DNA of 64,000 bases from CAMDPA01 sp965223035 (lineage in GTDB: Bacteria; Pseudomonadota; Alphaproteobacteria; Rhizobiales; Hyphomicrobiaceae): NCBI GenBank assembly GCA_965223035.1, contig OZ244980.1, forward strand, positions 1,054,001 to 1,118,000, in the 5' to 3' direction. How positions within the stretch are numbered: the stretch's first letter is position 1; each line of letters starts with the position of its first letter. The notes under the pieces were generated by a model. It saw nothing but the letters and a program-made list of their open reading frames with translations, made no database searches and was not told where the DNA came from. Made by a program: the position numbers and the translations under genes. Positions 1 to 8,461 of this stretch are shown here, in pieces.

Positions 1-337
1 TATGGCTCAAGCCTTCGCGATGGACGAAATTCCAGACCGCACCATAGCTCACGATGATGCCGCGTTCGGCAAGTTCAGATTGCAGGCCACGCAGAGAAAC
101 ATCTGTCTCAGCGTTGATGCGATCGAGCAACCAATCGCGTTCAGCTGCCAGCGCGAATGGACGGTGCCCGCCCATCCGCCGCGCAGAAACGCTGCCCGTC
201 GCACGGAAGCGTTGCGACCACTTGACAACCGCTGAAACGCTGACACCGAAGCGATCGGCCACGGCGCGGCAGCTCAACCCTGAATTCAAGGCATCAATCA
301 CACGTTCGCGCAGATCATCGGAATAAGGTCGTGCCAT
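1..337 (-). CDS. IS630-family transposase, N-terminal part (cut by left edge)
   Basis: Reading leftwards from the ATG at 335-337, the frame is open to the window edge (112 codons). It starts MARPYSDDLRERVIDAL and contains a helix-turn-helix region (residues about 15-45, with SCRAVADRFGVSVSAVVKW), then GGHRPFALAAERDWLLDRI. This is the usual N-terminal DNA-binding half of IS630-type transposases. The DDE catalytic half would lie outside the window, so whether the gene is intact cannot be judged. IS630-type enzymes insert at TA, classically inside CTAG, which matters for the CTAG-flanked mini-elements found throughout the window. Confidence 0.85.
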   Translation of the reverse strand, partial: MARPYSDDLRERVIDALNSGLSCRAVADRFGVSVSAVVKWSQRFRATGSVSARRMGGHRPFALAAERDWLLDRINAETDVSLRGLQSELAERGIIVSYGAVWNFVHREGLSH

Positions 338-365
338 GCATGCCGGCCTCCACCTCCGGCATGCA
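337..365. repeat. Perfect hairpin at the IS630 start codon
   Basis: TGCATGCCGG at 337-346 is exactly complementary to CCGGCATGCA at 356-365, around a 9-nt loop. The hairpin touches the transposase ATG. Just outside it, TGTGAAT-N3-ATTCGCA (367-383) is a near palindrome, so this is probably the element's terminal region. The outer boundary of the IS cannot be set without the other end. Confidence 0.5.
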
Positions 366-430
366 GTGTGAATCATATTCGCACGCCCTTGGGAATCCCC
401 CGCGAAGATTCCAACAAGAATGATAATGCT

Positions 431-584
431 CTAGATCATCGCGCCTTAAATCGGAACCGCAACGCCGATTCCAATTGCGCCGGTTCCGATTTAAGGCGCG
501 AAGATGATCGCACTTAAAGTGTAGAGCAACTTTCTGCCTTTAATCGGGATCGTTCCGATTCCGATTAAAGGCAGGTTGCTCTAG
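431..584. repeat. Family-1 palindromic element, full length (two hairpins), CTAG-flanked
   Basis: It begins CTAGATCATCGCGCC and ends GGCAGGTTGCTCTAG. Hairpin A (about 434-512) pairs TTAAATCGGAACCG with CGGTTCCGATTTAA. A short linker CTTAAAGTGTA leads to hairpin B (about 526-580), which pairs CTGCCTTTAATCGG with CCGATTAAAGGCAG. Both ends carry CTAG. It lies between the IS630 gene and ubiK and is directly followed by a family-2 half element. It is one of three full-length copies (see 33173 and 63372). Confidence 0.85.
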
Positions 585-629
585 TGAGGGAGCAGGCCGG
601 CAAGGCTGGTCCGCTGGGCGGACATGATC
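585..629. repeat. Family-2 repeat, half copy
   Basis: The sequence GAGGGAGCAGGCCGGCAAGG followed by GGTCCGCTGGGCGGACATGATC matches the GGCGGACATGATC arm of family 2. It abuts the family-1 element on its left. From here to 890 I see no gene. Confidence 0.55.
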
Positions 630-890
630 AAACTCTGTCGATTGTGCCAATGCAGAGGCCAAGTCGGCTTGGCCCGCGTTCGGTACAGTGGTTTGTGCAC
701 CCATCGGCGAACCGGTTTAAGATCGGATGCGGCAGGCGACGCGAGACCCTGCGTCAGGTGTCGGGATAAGCTCTGCCGCAGCATCGTCCACGAACGCGTA
801 AATGCTTGATCTGGCGGGGACGATGCCCATGTATGAAGCTGCTGTCGCTGCCTTAGCGATGCGCCGCCTAACGACGCCACGGAGCCAAAC

Positions 891-1157
891 ATGACCCAGA
901 CGACAAACCGCCTGATCGACGATATGGCGCGCTTGATGACCGATGCGGCGGGTGCGGCGGAGGGGGTCCGCAAGGAAGTCGAGGCCATCGTGCGTGCACA
1001 GGGGCAAAAATTTCTCGCCGACTTGGACGTCGTGCGGCGCGAGGAATTTGAGTCCGTAAAGGCGATGGCAGAGAAAGCACGACAAGAAAATGAGCATTTG
1101 GCCGCGCGTTTGGCTGAGCTTGAAGCGAAGTTGGCTGGGCGGTCCAGCGGCTACTAA
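891..1157 (+). CDS. ubiK: UbiK-family accessory factor (BMFP / DUF526)
   Basis: This is an 88-residue protein of the usual family length. The N-terminal half (MTQTTNRLIDDMARLMTDAAG) is amphipathic and helical. Residues about 48-82 (VRREEFESVKAMAEKARQEN and following) form a charged coiled coil typical of the BMFP/YqiC family. UbiK is a cytoplasmic or membrane-associated factor that helps the Ubi complex make ubiquinone under aerobic conditions; the Brucella relative was described as membrane-fusogenic in vitro. GGAGCC lies just before the ATG. The ybjN-proC pair follows after an 850-bp gap, an order I recall as common in alphaproteobacteria. There are no cysteines and no signal peptide. Confidence 0.88.
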   Translation: MTQTTNRLIDDMARLMTDAAGAAEGVRKEVEAIVRAQGQKFLADLDVVRREEFESVKAMAEKARQENEHLAARLAELEAKLAGRSSGY

Positions 1158-2011
1158 CCGTGCTCGGAAACCCATATAACCCAATCGGTGATGGCCGCAT
1201 CCGTCGCCGCCGCGCGCTGCGCGCCCGGCCGCTGCGGTGTGGGCTCGTCCACAAGGTTGCCGGCACGTGCCGTAACGACCATTCAGGCGTGGCTTGCCTG
1301 TGAATTGCGACAGCCTGGCACACGCAGCGCAACGATTCGCTTGTATAGCCGGATTTGTCGAGCTTCTAGAGCGCTACCGATGGTGTTAGCGCGCCGAAAA
1401 ATGGCGTGGGCGGACCGAATTCTTGATGCGCGATTGCAACGCAGCCCGGTTTAATTTATCCACCCCGCTGCCACGCGGCGGGTTTTATCGTATCAATTGC
1501 GCGGTTCGTCGCTGGTTCCACTTTGCTGTTGGACAAGTGAGGGATGATGCTTGCGGCGATCACGGGTATCTGTTTTCGTCGCCGTGTCGAGACGGTTTGA
1601 TTGGTTGGCAACTGCGGCGCCAGCAGTAGAACCTTCGGGGTCTAGGCGCTGAGGTGGAGGACGTAGACCGGTCGCAATGGGATCAACACGATGACCTGCG
1701 CGTGTGAAGGGACCTGCGCGTGTGAAGGGTGCGGCTGGAGACGGCGGTCGATTTTACAGCCGTCTGCGTGGCTAGCCAGCTCGACAGGTTAGATGAAGTC
1801 TACCAAGCGGATTGTTTGAAAGACCATCGCCGACGTACCAAGCCGCCGGGTTTGGGGCGCCGGGAGCTGGGGAGTTCGTGCGGCCCGGTCGAGGGTGCGC
1901 GCAGTATGATGTGGGTTGATGAGGGGTGCCGCGCTGGGGCAAGGCGGGGCTGCCGGATAGTGCCGAGCGACTGCGATAATGGCAGCGCAACAAGGGAACC
2001 GGGGGACATCT
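1158..2011. other. Long intergenic region without a supported gene
   Basis: No convincing coding sequence is seen. It holds a weak terminator-like hairpin at 1464-1488 and an exact 18-bp tandem duplication (unit GACCTGCGCGTGTGAAGG at 1693-1710 and 1711-1728). Several open frames cross it on both strands but have no family features and no ribosome-binding site. Confidence 0.6.
1464..1488 (+). terminator. Possible Rho-independent terminator
   Basis: CCCGC (1464-1468) can pair with GCGGG (1478-1482), followed at once by TTTTAT. The stem is only 5 bp and it lies 300 bp past ubiK, so the call is weak. Confidence 0.3.
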
Positions 2012-2509
2012 ATGGCGACGTCTGAAGGCGCATACGATCGAGTCACGAACCCGGTGGAGCTGATGGAACGCACAGCCCATAGCAATGGATGGGCCTGCGA
2101 GCGGACGAATGAAGATGAGCTGACGTTGGTGGTCGTTGGCACGTGGACGGATTATCATATATCGCTGAATTGGCGCGCTGACCTGGAGTCGCTGCACCTC
2201 GCCTGTGCCTTCGATTTCAAGGTGCCCGACAACAAACTCGGTGAGATCTACCGATTGATCGGCCAAATCAACGAGCAACTCTGGCTGGGTCATTTCGATC
2301 TTTGGGGGCAGGAGGGGCTCGTCATGTACCGCCACGGTCTGATGCTGAATGGCGCCGTGGCGACAACGCAGCAGTGCGAAGCCTTATTGCGGTCGGCGCT
2401 TGAAGCCTGCGAGCGCTACTATCAGTCCTTCCAGTTTGTCGTTTGGGCGGGTAAGCAGAGCCAGGAGGCGCTCGTCTCCACCATGTTTCAAACCGAAGGA
2501 CAGGCTTGA
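2012..2509 (+). CDS. YbjN domain-containing protein
   Basis: A 165-residue cytoplasmic protein of the YbjN family, whose fold resembles type III secretion chaperones. Members are linked to stress and motility phenotypes without a known reaction. The body (NPVELMERTAHSNGWACERT, then WTDYHISLNW, LHLACAFDFKVP and LWLGHFDLWGQEGLVMYRHG) follows the alphaproteobacterial YbjN pattern. I prefer the ATG at 2012 over the in-frame ATG at 1979 because GGGGGAC lies 6-12 bases before it. The stop is 30 bp from proC, so the two are probably co-transcribed, and this neighbourhood is itself supporting evidence. Confidence 0.82.
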   Translation: MATSEGAYDRVTNPVELMERTAHSNGWACERTNEDELTLVVVGTWTDYHISLNWRADLESLHLACAFDFKVPDNKLGEIYRLIGQINEQLWLGHFDLWGQEGLVMYRHGLMLNGAVATTQQCEALLRSALEACERYYQSFQFVVWAGKQSQEALVSTMFQTEGQA

Positions 2510-2539
2510 CCGGCCTGTCGCGTGGCCTGGGAGACCGGC

Positions 2540-3364
2540 ATGGGGCTCGAACTCGACGGTCCGTTGGTGCTGGTTGGTGCCGGCAAAATGGGTGGCGCTT
2601 TACTCAGCGGTTGGCTCGATCGCGGGCTTGATCCCGGCCAGATCGTCATTGTCGATCCGACCCCGGCCGACGAGGTCCAACGCTTGATCGCGCAACGGGG
2701 CCTGCGTCACGAACGCTCCTTACCCGCCTTGCCGTCGCCGCCCGCGGTGCTGTTGATGGCGGTGAAGCCACAGGTCATGGACGCGGTGTTTCCGCCGGTT
2801 GCCCGGCTCCTCGGCGCGTCGACGGTTGTGATCTCGATCGCCGCCGGGCGTCCCATCGCCAGCTTCGAGATGCACCTCAATCCTGGGACCGCCGTGCTTC
2901 GGACGATGCCCAATACGCCGGCGGCGATCGGCCGGGGGATCACGGTGTGCGTCGCCAATGCTCATGCCAATGACAAAGCGCGCCAGCTTTGCGAGACGCT
3001 GTTATCTGCGGTTGGCGAGGTGGGCTGGGTGGACGACGAGACACAGATGGATGCGGTCACAGGCGTTTCGGGCTCCGGACCGGCGTATGTCTTTTACATG
3101 GTGGAGTGTCTCGCCAAAGCCGGGGTCGCCGCTGGACTGGAGCCGGCGTTGGCCATGCAGTTGGCGCGCGCCACCGTTGCGGGCTCGGGAGAATTGGTCC
3201 GCCAATCAGGTCTTGAAGCGGCTGAGCTGCGCAACAACGTGACCTCCCCGGGCGGCACCACGGCGGCGGCGCTCAACGTCTTGATGGCGCCAGATGGCCT
3301 TGCAGATTTGATGGTGCGCACGGTCGCGGCTGCTGCTCAACGCGGCCGAGAGCTTGCAGGTTGA
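2540..3364 (+). CDS. proC: Pyrroline-5-carboxylate reductase
   Basis: This enzyme catalyses the last step of proline synthesis: NAD(P)H-dependent reduction of 1-pyrroline-5-carboxylate to proline in the cytoplasm. The 274-residue protein has the Rossmann loop VGAGKMGGALLSGW near residues 12-25, the segment RTMPNTPAAIGRGI, the dimer helix region GVSGSGPAYVFYMVE, and the family signature LRNNVTSPGGTTAAAL near the C-terminus. The ATG at 2540 is preceded by GGGAGA; a GTG at 2522 would add six residues. It sits 30 bp after ybjN. proA, which makes the precursor, lies 38 kb away in the same window and is not linked to it. Confidence 0.95.
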   Translation: MGLELDGPLVLVGAGKMGGALLSGWLDRGLDPGQIVIVDPTPADEVQRLIAQRGLRHERSLPALPSPPAVLLMAVKPQVMDAVFPPVARLLGASTVVISIAAGRPIASFEMHLNPGTAVLRTMPNTPAAIGRGITVCVANAHANDKARQLCETLLSAVGEVGWVDDETQMDAVTGVSGSGPAYVFYMVECLAKAGVAAGLEPALAMQLARATVAGSGELVRQSGLEAAELRNNVTSPGGTTAAALNVLMAPDGLADLMVRTVAAAAQRGRELAG

Positions 3365-3423
3365 GCCGCCCCCTGGTTGCGGTGCATCAGGGTCCCAAGT
3401 TCGCCGCCTGTCGTGAAGCCGTG

Positions 3424-3469
3424 CCCGGTTGTTCAGATGGTTCCAGCACACTGTGAAACGCTATCACAG
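3424..3469. repeat. Family-2 repeat, half copy
   Basis: GATGGTTCCAGCACACTG followed by TGAAACGCTATC matches the outer arm of family 2. The other arm is missing. A family-1 element starts 8 bp to its right. Confidence 0.5.
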
Positions 3470-3476
3470 CGACGCG

Positions 3477-3540
3477 CTAGATCATCGCGCCTTAAATCGG
3501 AACCGCAAAGCCGGTTCCGATTTAAGGCAGGTTGCTCTAA
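3477..3540. repeat. Family-1 element, short A-B hybrid
   Basis: It starts with CTAGATCATCGCGCC, carries the hairpin-A core (TTAAATCGGAACCG pairs with CGGTTCCGATTTAA), and ends with the arm-B terminus GGCAGGTTGCTC followed by TAA rather than TAG. Only the TA is therefore common to both flanks. It overlaps the stop codon of the transaldolase gene on the other strand. Confidence 0.85.
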
Positions 3541-4193
3541 ATGATCTGCTGACCCGTCTTGCCCCAGTCGGCCAGGAAAATCTCGATGCCTTTGTCGGTC
3601 AATGGATGCTTGACCAACGCCTTGAGGATGCCGGGCGGTATGGTGGCAACGTCCGCACCGATCAGGGCAGCGCCCTTCACGTGATTGACCGTGCGGATCG
3701 AGGCCGCGAGAATATCCGTCGTCAGTCCGGTGTAGTTGTCAAAAAGCGCCCGGATCTCGCGGATGATCTCGAGGCCGTCGAGCCCGACATCGTCGAGCCG
3801 GCCGATGAATGGCGAAACGAAGGTGGCGCCGGCCTTGGCAGCCAATAAAGCCTGGGTGGCCGAAAAGCACAGCGTCACGTTCACCATCGTGCCTTCATCG
3901 GTCAATGTCCGGCAGGCCTTGAGGCCGTCCCAGGTCAGCGGCACCTTGACCGTTACGTTCTTGGCGATGGTCGCCAACGCGCGTCCTTCAGCGACCATGC
4001 CTTCAGCATCGAGCGCGGCGACCTCAGCGCTGACCGGCCCGGCGACCACTTCGCAAATTTCCGCAATGATGGTCTTGAAGTCGCGACCGGTCTTGGCCAC
4101 CAGGGAGGGATTGGTGGTGACGCCATCCAGCAGCCCGGTCGCAGCGAGCTGTTTGATCTCCGCAACGTCTGCCGTATCGACAAAGAATCTCAT
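3537..4193 (-). CDS. tal: Transaldolase, TalC/fructose-6-phosphate aldolase type
   Basis: A 218-residue single-domain TIM-barrel aldolase of the short (MipB/TalC) subfamily. These carry out transaldolase or fructose-6-phosphate aldolase chemistry in the non-oxidative pentose phosphate pathway. Visible motifs are FFVDTADVAEI at the start, GVTTNPSLVAKTG (24-36), the Schiff-base lysine K83 in VTVKVPLTW, NVTLCFSATQALLAAKAGA, and FVSPFIGRLDD. The length matches this subfamily, which lacks the extra helices of classical TalB. Its TAG stop is the edge of a family-1 repeat. The gene stands alone and convergent to proC. Transaldolase versus aldolase activity cannot be told from sequence by eye. Confidence 0.92.
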   Translation of the reverse strand: MRFFVDTADVAEIKQLAATGLLDGVTTNPSLVAKTGRDFKTIIAEICEVVAGPVSAEVAALDAEGMVAEGRALATIAKNVTVKVPLTWDGLKACRTLTDEGTMVNVTLCFSATQALLAAKAGATFVSPFIGRLDDVGLDGLEIIREIRALFDNYTGLTTDILAASIRTVNHVKGAALIGADVATIPPGILKALVKHPLTDKGIEIFLADWGKTGQQII

Positions 4194-4637
4194 CCTCAGT
4201 TTCCTCGTCTTGGGTCACCGATTTGCTTGATGGGACGCAAAGCCTCGCGACCGCTCAAGTCCACTGAAGCTTTTGTCGCCCGGTCGTGCCAATGTTTTCG
4301 TGCCTCAAGCATGTCATCGCGGCCTCAACTCAGGGCGCAATGATGATCGACTCCTGCGAACCGAGCAACCGTGCGCCCTCCCGCTTAAACGTGACGAAGC
4401 GGACTTGATGTTGGCTGCTCGAGCCCACATCATGGTGTGACCCGCGCTCAACGGCGCCACCGCGCTCATCGCCGTCCGTCCGACCGATCAACCAGCTCTA
4501 TAGCGCGGGTTGGGGCGGCTTCAAAACCCGAGCGATGGCGCCGCAGGCGTGGTCGATGGTCCCGATCTCAGCGTGCCCACGACAGCCGCAGTGGGGTGCA
4601 TGATCGCGCCGGCTCGCATTGGCTCTTGATCGAAGAC
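4194..4637. other. Intergenic region, nothing recognised
   Basis: About 440 bp upstream of the transaldolase gene with no supported coding frame. The transaldolase promoter should lie at its left end, but I see no clear -35/-10 pair. Confidence 0.5.
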
Positions 4638-4718
4638 AGAGCAACCTGCCTTTAATCGGAATCGGAACGATCCCGATTAAAGGCAGGTTGCTCTACACTT
4701 TAAGGCGCGATGATCTAG
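4638..4718. repeat. Family-1 element, hairpin B plus A terminus
   Basis: GAGCAACCTGCCTTTAATCGG starts hairpin B, which closes with CCGATTAAAGGCAGG, followed by TTGCTCTACACTTTAA, GGCGCGATGATC and TAG. Hairpin A is collapsed to its outer end. The copies at 18592 and, reversed, 36999 have the same structure. The left flank reads CA instead of TA. Confidence 0.82.
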
Positions 4719-4799
4719 CGTCCCAAACCATTTTCCGACTATAGAACTCGGAAAAAAGAGCTGGCGCAAGGCGTCGCGGGACATTAGATCGATGGCGAG

Positions 4800-6893
4800 A
4801 TGAGGTCACCACCGTCTAATAGTCCGATGCCCAGCGCGCGCGCCATGCAAGCCGACGATCACCGCTGCTCCGAAATGGAAGCGGCCAAGCCGCTCTTTGC
4901 GTACAAAAAGTATTGGGCGCACCGCTTCGGGACGGCACCGTTCCTGCCGACCTCCCGGGCGGAAATGGAGCTATTGGGGTGGGAAGCGTGTGATGTGATC
5001 CTCGTCACCGGCGATGCCTACGTCGATCATCCCAGCTTTGGCATGGCGTTGATCGGTCGGCTGCTGGAGGCGCATGGGTTTCGTGTCGGCATCATCGCCC
5101 AACCGGCCTGGCAGTCGGCCGAGCCGATGCGCGCGCTCGGGGCGCCGACACTGTTTTTCGGCGTCACGGGCGGCAACATGGATTCGATGGTCAACCGCTA
5201 TACGGCCGATCGACGGTTGCGCCACAATGATAGCTACACGCCAGGTGGGCGGGGAGGCGCACGTCCGGATCGCGCGGTGCTGGTCTATGCACAGCGCTGC
5301 CGGGAGGCCTTTCGCGATGCTACGATCGTGCTCGGCGGCATCGAAAGCTCGCTGCGGAGGATTGCGCATTACGACTATTGGTCCGACAAGGTGCGCCGGT
5401 CGATCCTGGCGGATGCGAAGGCCGACGTGCTGCTCTACGGCAACGCCGAGCGCGCGGTCGTAGAGCTTGCCCATCGCCTGGCCAAGGGGGCGACCATCGA
5501 CGACCTCGACGACATGCGCGGGCTCGCGTTGATGCGGTCGCGCGTGCCGGAGGGTTGGACCGAGCTGCCGGCTGACGATTTGGAGAGCGCCGAGGAGGGG
5601 GCGCGGCTGGATGGGCCACGCAGCGTCGTACGGTTGCCCGGCTTCGATCAGGTGGTGCGCGATCCGGAAGCTTACGCCCGCGCGTCGCGGGTCTTGCATC
5701 GCGAAAGCAACCCCGGCAACGCCCGCGCCTTGGTGCAACGCCATGGCGATCGCGAGCTGTGGGTCACGCCGCCACCGATCCCGCTGACGACCTCGGAAAT
5801 GGACGCGGTCTACGAGCTGCCCTATGCCCGTGCGCCGCACCCCGGCTATGCAGCGGCCAACATCCCGGCCTGGGAGATGATCAAATTTTCTGTAACGATC
5901 ATGAGGGGTTGCTTTGGCGGCTGCACGTTTTGCTCGATCACCGAACATGAGGGGCGCATTATCCAGAACCGCTCTCAAGGCTCAGTAGTGCGCGAGATCG
6001 AGCACATCCGCGACAAGACCGCAGGCTTCACGGGCGTCATTTCCGACGTCGGCGGACCGACGGCGAACATGTATCGCATGGCCTGCAAGGACAAGCGGAC
6101 CGAGGCCCTGTGCCGGCGCCTATCGTGCGTCTACCCACAGATCTGTCCCAACCTGGATACCAGCCATGAAGCGCTGATCGGGCTATATCGCAAGGCGCGC
6201 GAGGTGCCCGGGGTGAAAAAGGTGATGGTGGCCTCTGGGGTGCGCTACGATCTGGCGGTGACCAGCCCAGCCTATGTCAGAGAGCTGGTGTCCCATCATG
6301 TCGGCGGCTACCTGAAAATAGCGCCGGAGCATACCGAGGATGGTCCGCTTGCTAAGATGATGAAGCCCGGCATCGGCACCTACGATCGGTTCAAACAGCT
6401 GTTCGACGCTGCGGCGAAAAAAGCCGGCAGAACCTATTTCCTGATCCCCTACTTCATCGCTGCGCATCCCGGCTCGACGGACGAGGACATGATGCGGCTC
6501 GCGCTCTGGCTGAAGCGCAACAATTATCGTGCCGATCAGGTCCAGACCTTCCTGCCCTCACCGATGGCACTGGCGACGGCCATGTATCATACGCGCGTGA
6601 ACCCGCTAAGGGGCGTGCGCCATGGTGGGTCGGAGCCGGTCGAGGTGGTCAAAGGCGTGCGTCAGCGTCGGCTGCACAAGGCGTTCTTGCGCTATCACGA
6701 TCCGGAAAATTGGCCGTTGTTGCGCGAGGCCCTGAAGCGAATGGGACGGGCTGATTTGATCGGGCCCGGCAAGCATCAGCTGATTCCGGCCTGGCAGCCG
6801 GCCGGCACGGGCAAGCGGGGCGGGGAAGGGCGGCGCGTCAGTGCCAAAGCCAAGCCGCAGAAATTTCTCACCAAGGGTGTGTGGAAGGGCTGA
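4800..6893 (+). CDS. YgiQ family radical SAM protein
   Basis: A large cytoplasmic radical SAM enzyme of the UPF0313/YgiQ family; no substrate is established. The 697-residue frame has an N-terminal cobalamin-like domain (CDVILVTGDAYVDHPSFGMA, FGVTGGNMDSMVNRYTA, IVLGGIESSLRRIAHYDYWS). The radical SAM core has the 4Fe-4S cysteines C371, C375 and C378 in GCFGGCTFCS, then SVVREIEHI, SDVGGPTANMYRM, YLKIAPEHTEDGPL and FLPSPMALATAMYHT. The C-terminal tail is basic (GKRGGEGRRVSAKAKPQKFL). The start is uncertain: in-frame ATGs at 4827, 4845 and 4875 are alternatives, and homology should begin around MEAAKPLFAYKKYW, favouring a later one. Confidence 0.9.
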   Translation: MRSPPSNSPMPSARAMQADDHRCSEMEAAKPLFAYKKYWAHRFGTAPFLPTSRAEMELLGWEACDVILVTGDAYVDHPSFGMALIGRLLEAHGFRVGIIAQPAWQSAEPMRALGAPTLFFGVTGGNMDSMVNRYTADRRLRHNDSYTPGGRGGARPDRAVLVYAQRCREAFRDATIVLGGIESSLRRIAHYDYWSDKVRRSILADAKADVLLYGNAERAVVELAHRLAKGATIDDLDDMRGLALMRSRVPEGWTELPADDLESAEEGARLDGPRSVVRLPGFDQVVRDPEAYARASRVLHRESNPGNARALVQRHGDRELWVTPPPIPLTTSEMDAVYELPYARAPHPGYAAANIPAWEMIKFSVTIMRGCFGGCTFCSITEHEGRIIQNRSQGSVVREIEHIRDKTAGFTGVISDVGGPTANMYRMACKDKRTEALCRRLSCVYPQICPNLDTSHEALIGLYRKAREVPGVKKVMVASGVRYDLAVTSPAYVRELVSHHVGGYLKIAPEHTEDGPLAKMMKPGIGTYDRFKQLFDAAAKKAGRTYFLIPYFIAAHPGSTDEDMMRLALWLKRNNYRADQVQTFLPSPMALATAMYHTRVNPLRGVRHGGSEPVEVVKGVRQRRLHKAFLRYHDPENWPLLREALKRMGRADLIGPGKHQLIPAWQPAGTGKRGGEGRRVSAKAKPQKFLTKGVWKG

Positions 6894-7030
6894 TCGGCGC
6901 GTCCAGGCCGCCGCCATCGAGGTGCACGCTTGCGCACGCCAGCCGATCGCCTGGCGCTTGCGTGAGCGGCCAGCCAACGCGCTATGATAGGGCGGCTTGC
7001 CAACTTGGTGGAGCTGCGAGGAGTTGTGTC

Positions 7031-7867
7031 ATGAGCGATAGTCGAGACCGCGTTGCGACGTTCCGCCAACTGCATCAGCGTGCCGGTGCCTTTGTCATCC
7101 CCAACCCGTGGGACGTCGGCTCGGCGCGGATGTTGCACCGGCTGGGTTTTGAGGCCTTGGCCACCACCAGCTCAGGGTTCGCCTGGTCGCTCGGCCGCCC
7201 GGACGGTGGCACCACGCGTGATGAGGTGCTGGCCCACTGTAAGGCGATTGCGGAGGCCACGCCGTTGCCTGTTAATGCTGATCTGGAGCGGTGCTTCGCC
7301 GATGCGCCGGCTGGAGTCGCTGAAACCATCAGCCTGTTTGGCACGTGCGGCATAGCCGGGGCTTCGATCGAGGACGCGTCGCAGGATCCGGGCCAACCGA
7401 TCTATGATTTCGAGCTGGCGGTCGAGCGTGTGCGGGCTGGTGTGGAGGCGTCGCGTCGATTGGCCATCCCACTTCTCATCACCGCACGCGCCGAAAATTT
7501 CCTCCATGGACGCAAGGACCTTGAGGATACGATCCGACGTCTGCAGGCGTTCGAGGCGGTCGGCGCGGATGTGCTTTATGCGCCCGGACTACCATCGCTG
7601 GATGCCATCCGCGCGGTTACATCGGCCGTCGGCAAGCCGGTCAACGTGCTGATGGGGGCCGGCCTCGATCCCGATCTCACGTTTGATGAGTTGGCCGCGG
7701 CCGGCGCCAAGCGGGTGAGCGTGGGTGGCGGTCTGGCGCGGGCGGCTTGGGGCGGCTTTATGCGCGCTGCCGAGGAGATCAAGACCAACAACACCTTTAC
7801 CTACGCAAAGGCGGCAGCGTCAGGTGGGGAATTGAATGCGGCGTTTGCACAGCATAAGCCGACATGA
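7031..7867 (+). CDS. Isocitrate lyase / phosphoenolpyruvate mutase family protein
   Basis: A 278-residue TIM-barrel protein of the PEP mutase/isocitrate lyase superfamily, which makes or breaks C-C or P-C bonds beside a carboxylate using Mg2+. Typical elements are FVIPNPWDVGSARMLHRLGF near the start, TTSSGFAWSLGRPDG, LPVNADLERCF (metal-ligand aspartate), GASIEDAS, ITARAENFL, ADVLYAPGL and the late RVSVGGGLARAAW. It resembles the group annotated as oxaloacetate decarboxylase-like or carboxyphosphonoenolpyruvate mutase-like, so the exact reaction is open. AGGAG lies before the ATG at 7031. The frame is open a further 150 bp upstream without a better start. Confidence 0.85.
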   Translation: MSDSRDRVATFRQLHQRAGAFVIPNPWDVGSARMLHRLGFEALATTSSGFAWSLGRPDGGTTRDEVLAHCKAIAEATPLPVNADLERCFADAPAGVAETISLFGTCGIAGASIEDASQDPGQPIYDFELAVERVRAGVEASRRLAIPLLITARAENFLHGRKDLEDTIRRLQAFEAVGADVLYAPGLPSLDAIRAVTSAVGKPVNVLMGAGLDPDLTFDELAAAGAKRVSVGGGLARAAWGGFMRAAEEIKTNNTFTYAKAAASGGELNAAFAQHKPT

Positions 7868-8461
7868 CTTTACTGTGGCGCACGAGAGATGTTAGAGCCG
7901 GACAACTCACACTACCGCTCGGGGAGGGAGGTGTGTGGCGGTGCAGCAGCACGAGTCGTCCGGCTATGGGACCTACCCTAGCTCGTCGGCTTACGAGCTA
8001 TGGCAGGGCCCTGTCGCTGGACACCGAGGGAGCGGGGACCCGCGATGTCCAGCAACGGGTTCCCGCCGTCGCGGGAAACGCGTCGTTACGTTGACCACCC
8101 TTGGCGCTGGCAGGGACCAAGGGATCAAGCACGTCTGTGGTTCGTCGGTGGGGCGGGTCGGCCACGCTCGGGTCGGGGCGTAGCTTCGAACCTCGGCTCG
8201 GGGACGGCAGCTGTTTGCGATCAGTCTTATCGTGTATTCATCGAGAAGATTGCGCGTTCCGTCCTGTGTTAACGCGTATATGGCATTCCAAATGTGAGAT
8301 CAGCATGGCGGGCACGTGACCTACTCGCCATATTTGCGTCGAACGCGATCAAATTGACTGCAATAGGCGGTAACAACGTGAGCTGATGGAAATGCTGCTC
8401 TTGATGACTACTAAAACCTTGGTCATCAGCCAGCAATAGTGCTCGAAAGCTACAAAATACT
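7868..8461. other. Intergenic region of about 590 bp
   Basis: There is no supported gene. The left part (to about 8220) is very GC-rich with many overlapping open frames that match nothing. The right part is AT-richer and should hold the promoter of the Nudix gene. A 7-bp inverted repeat TGATGAC/GTCATCA (8402-8408 and 8422-8428) lies 34 bp before that start codon and could be an operator. Confidence 0.5.

Noticed and set aside
581..1332. Long leftward open frames across the ubiK gene
   Set aside because: They are antisense shadows of ubiK and of repeats, with Arg/Ser/Pro-rich composition and no family features or ribosome-binding sites.
3429..3848. Rightward frame starting with the repeat peptide ALDHRALNRNRKAGSDLRQ
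   Set aside because: It starts in a family-1 repeat and continues antisense to the transaldolase gene; the peptide recurs wherever a repeat is read in this frame.
4971..5978. 335-codon leftward open frame inside the YgiQ gene
   Set aside because: It is antisense to a gene with clear radical SAM motifs; the composition is that of a GC-rich shadow frame.
7935..8319. Possible small gene or structured RNA between the PEP-mutase-like and Nudix genes
   Set aside because: I compared it with the conserved parts of RNase P RNA, tmRNA and 6S RNA that I remember and found none; the open frames match nothing.
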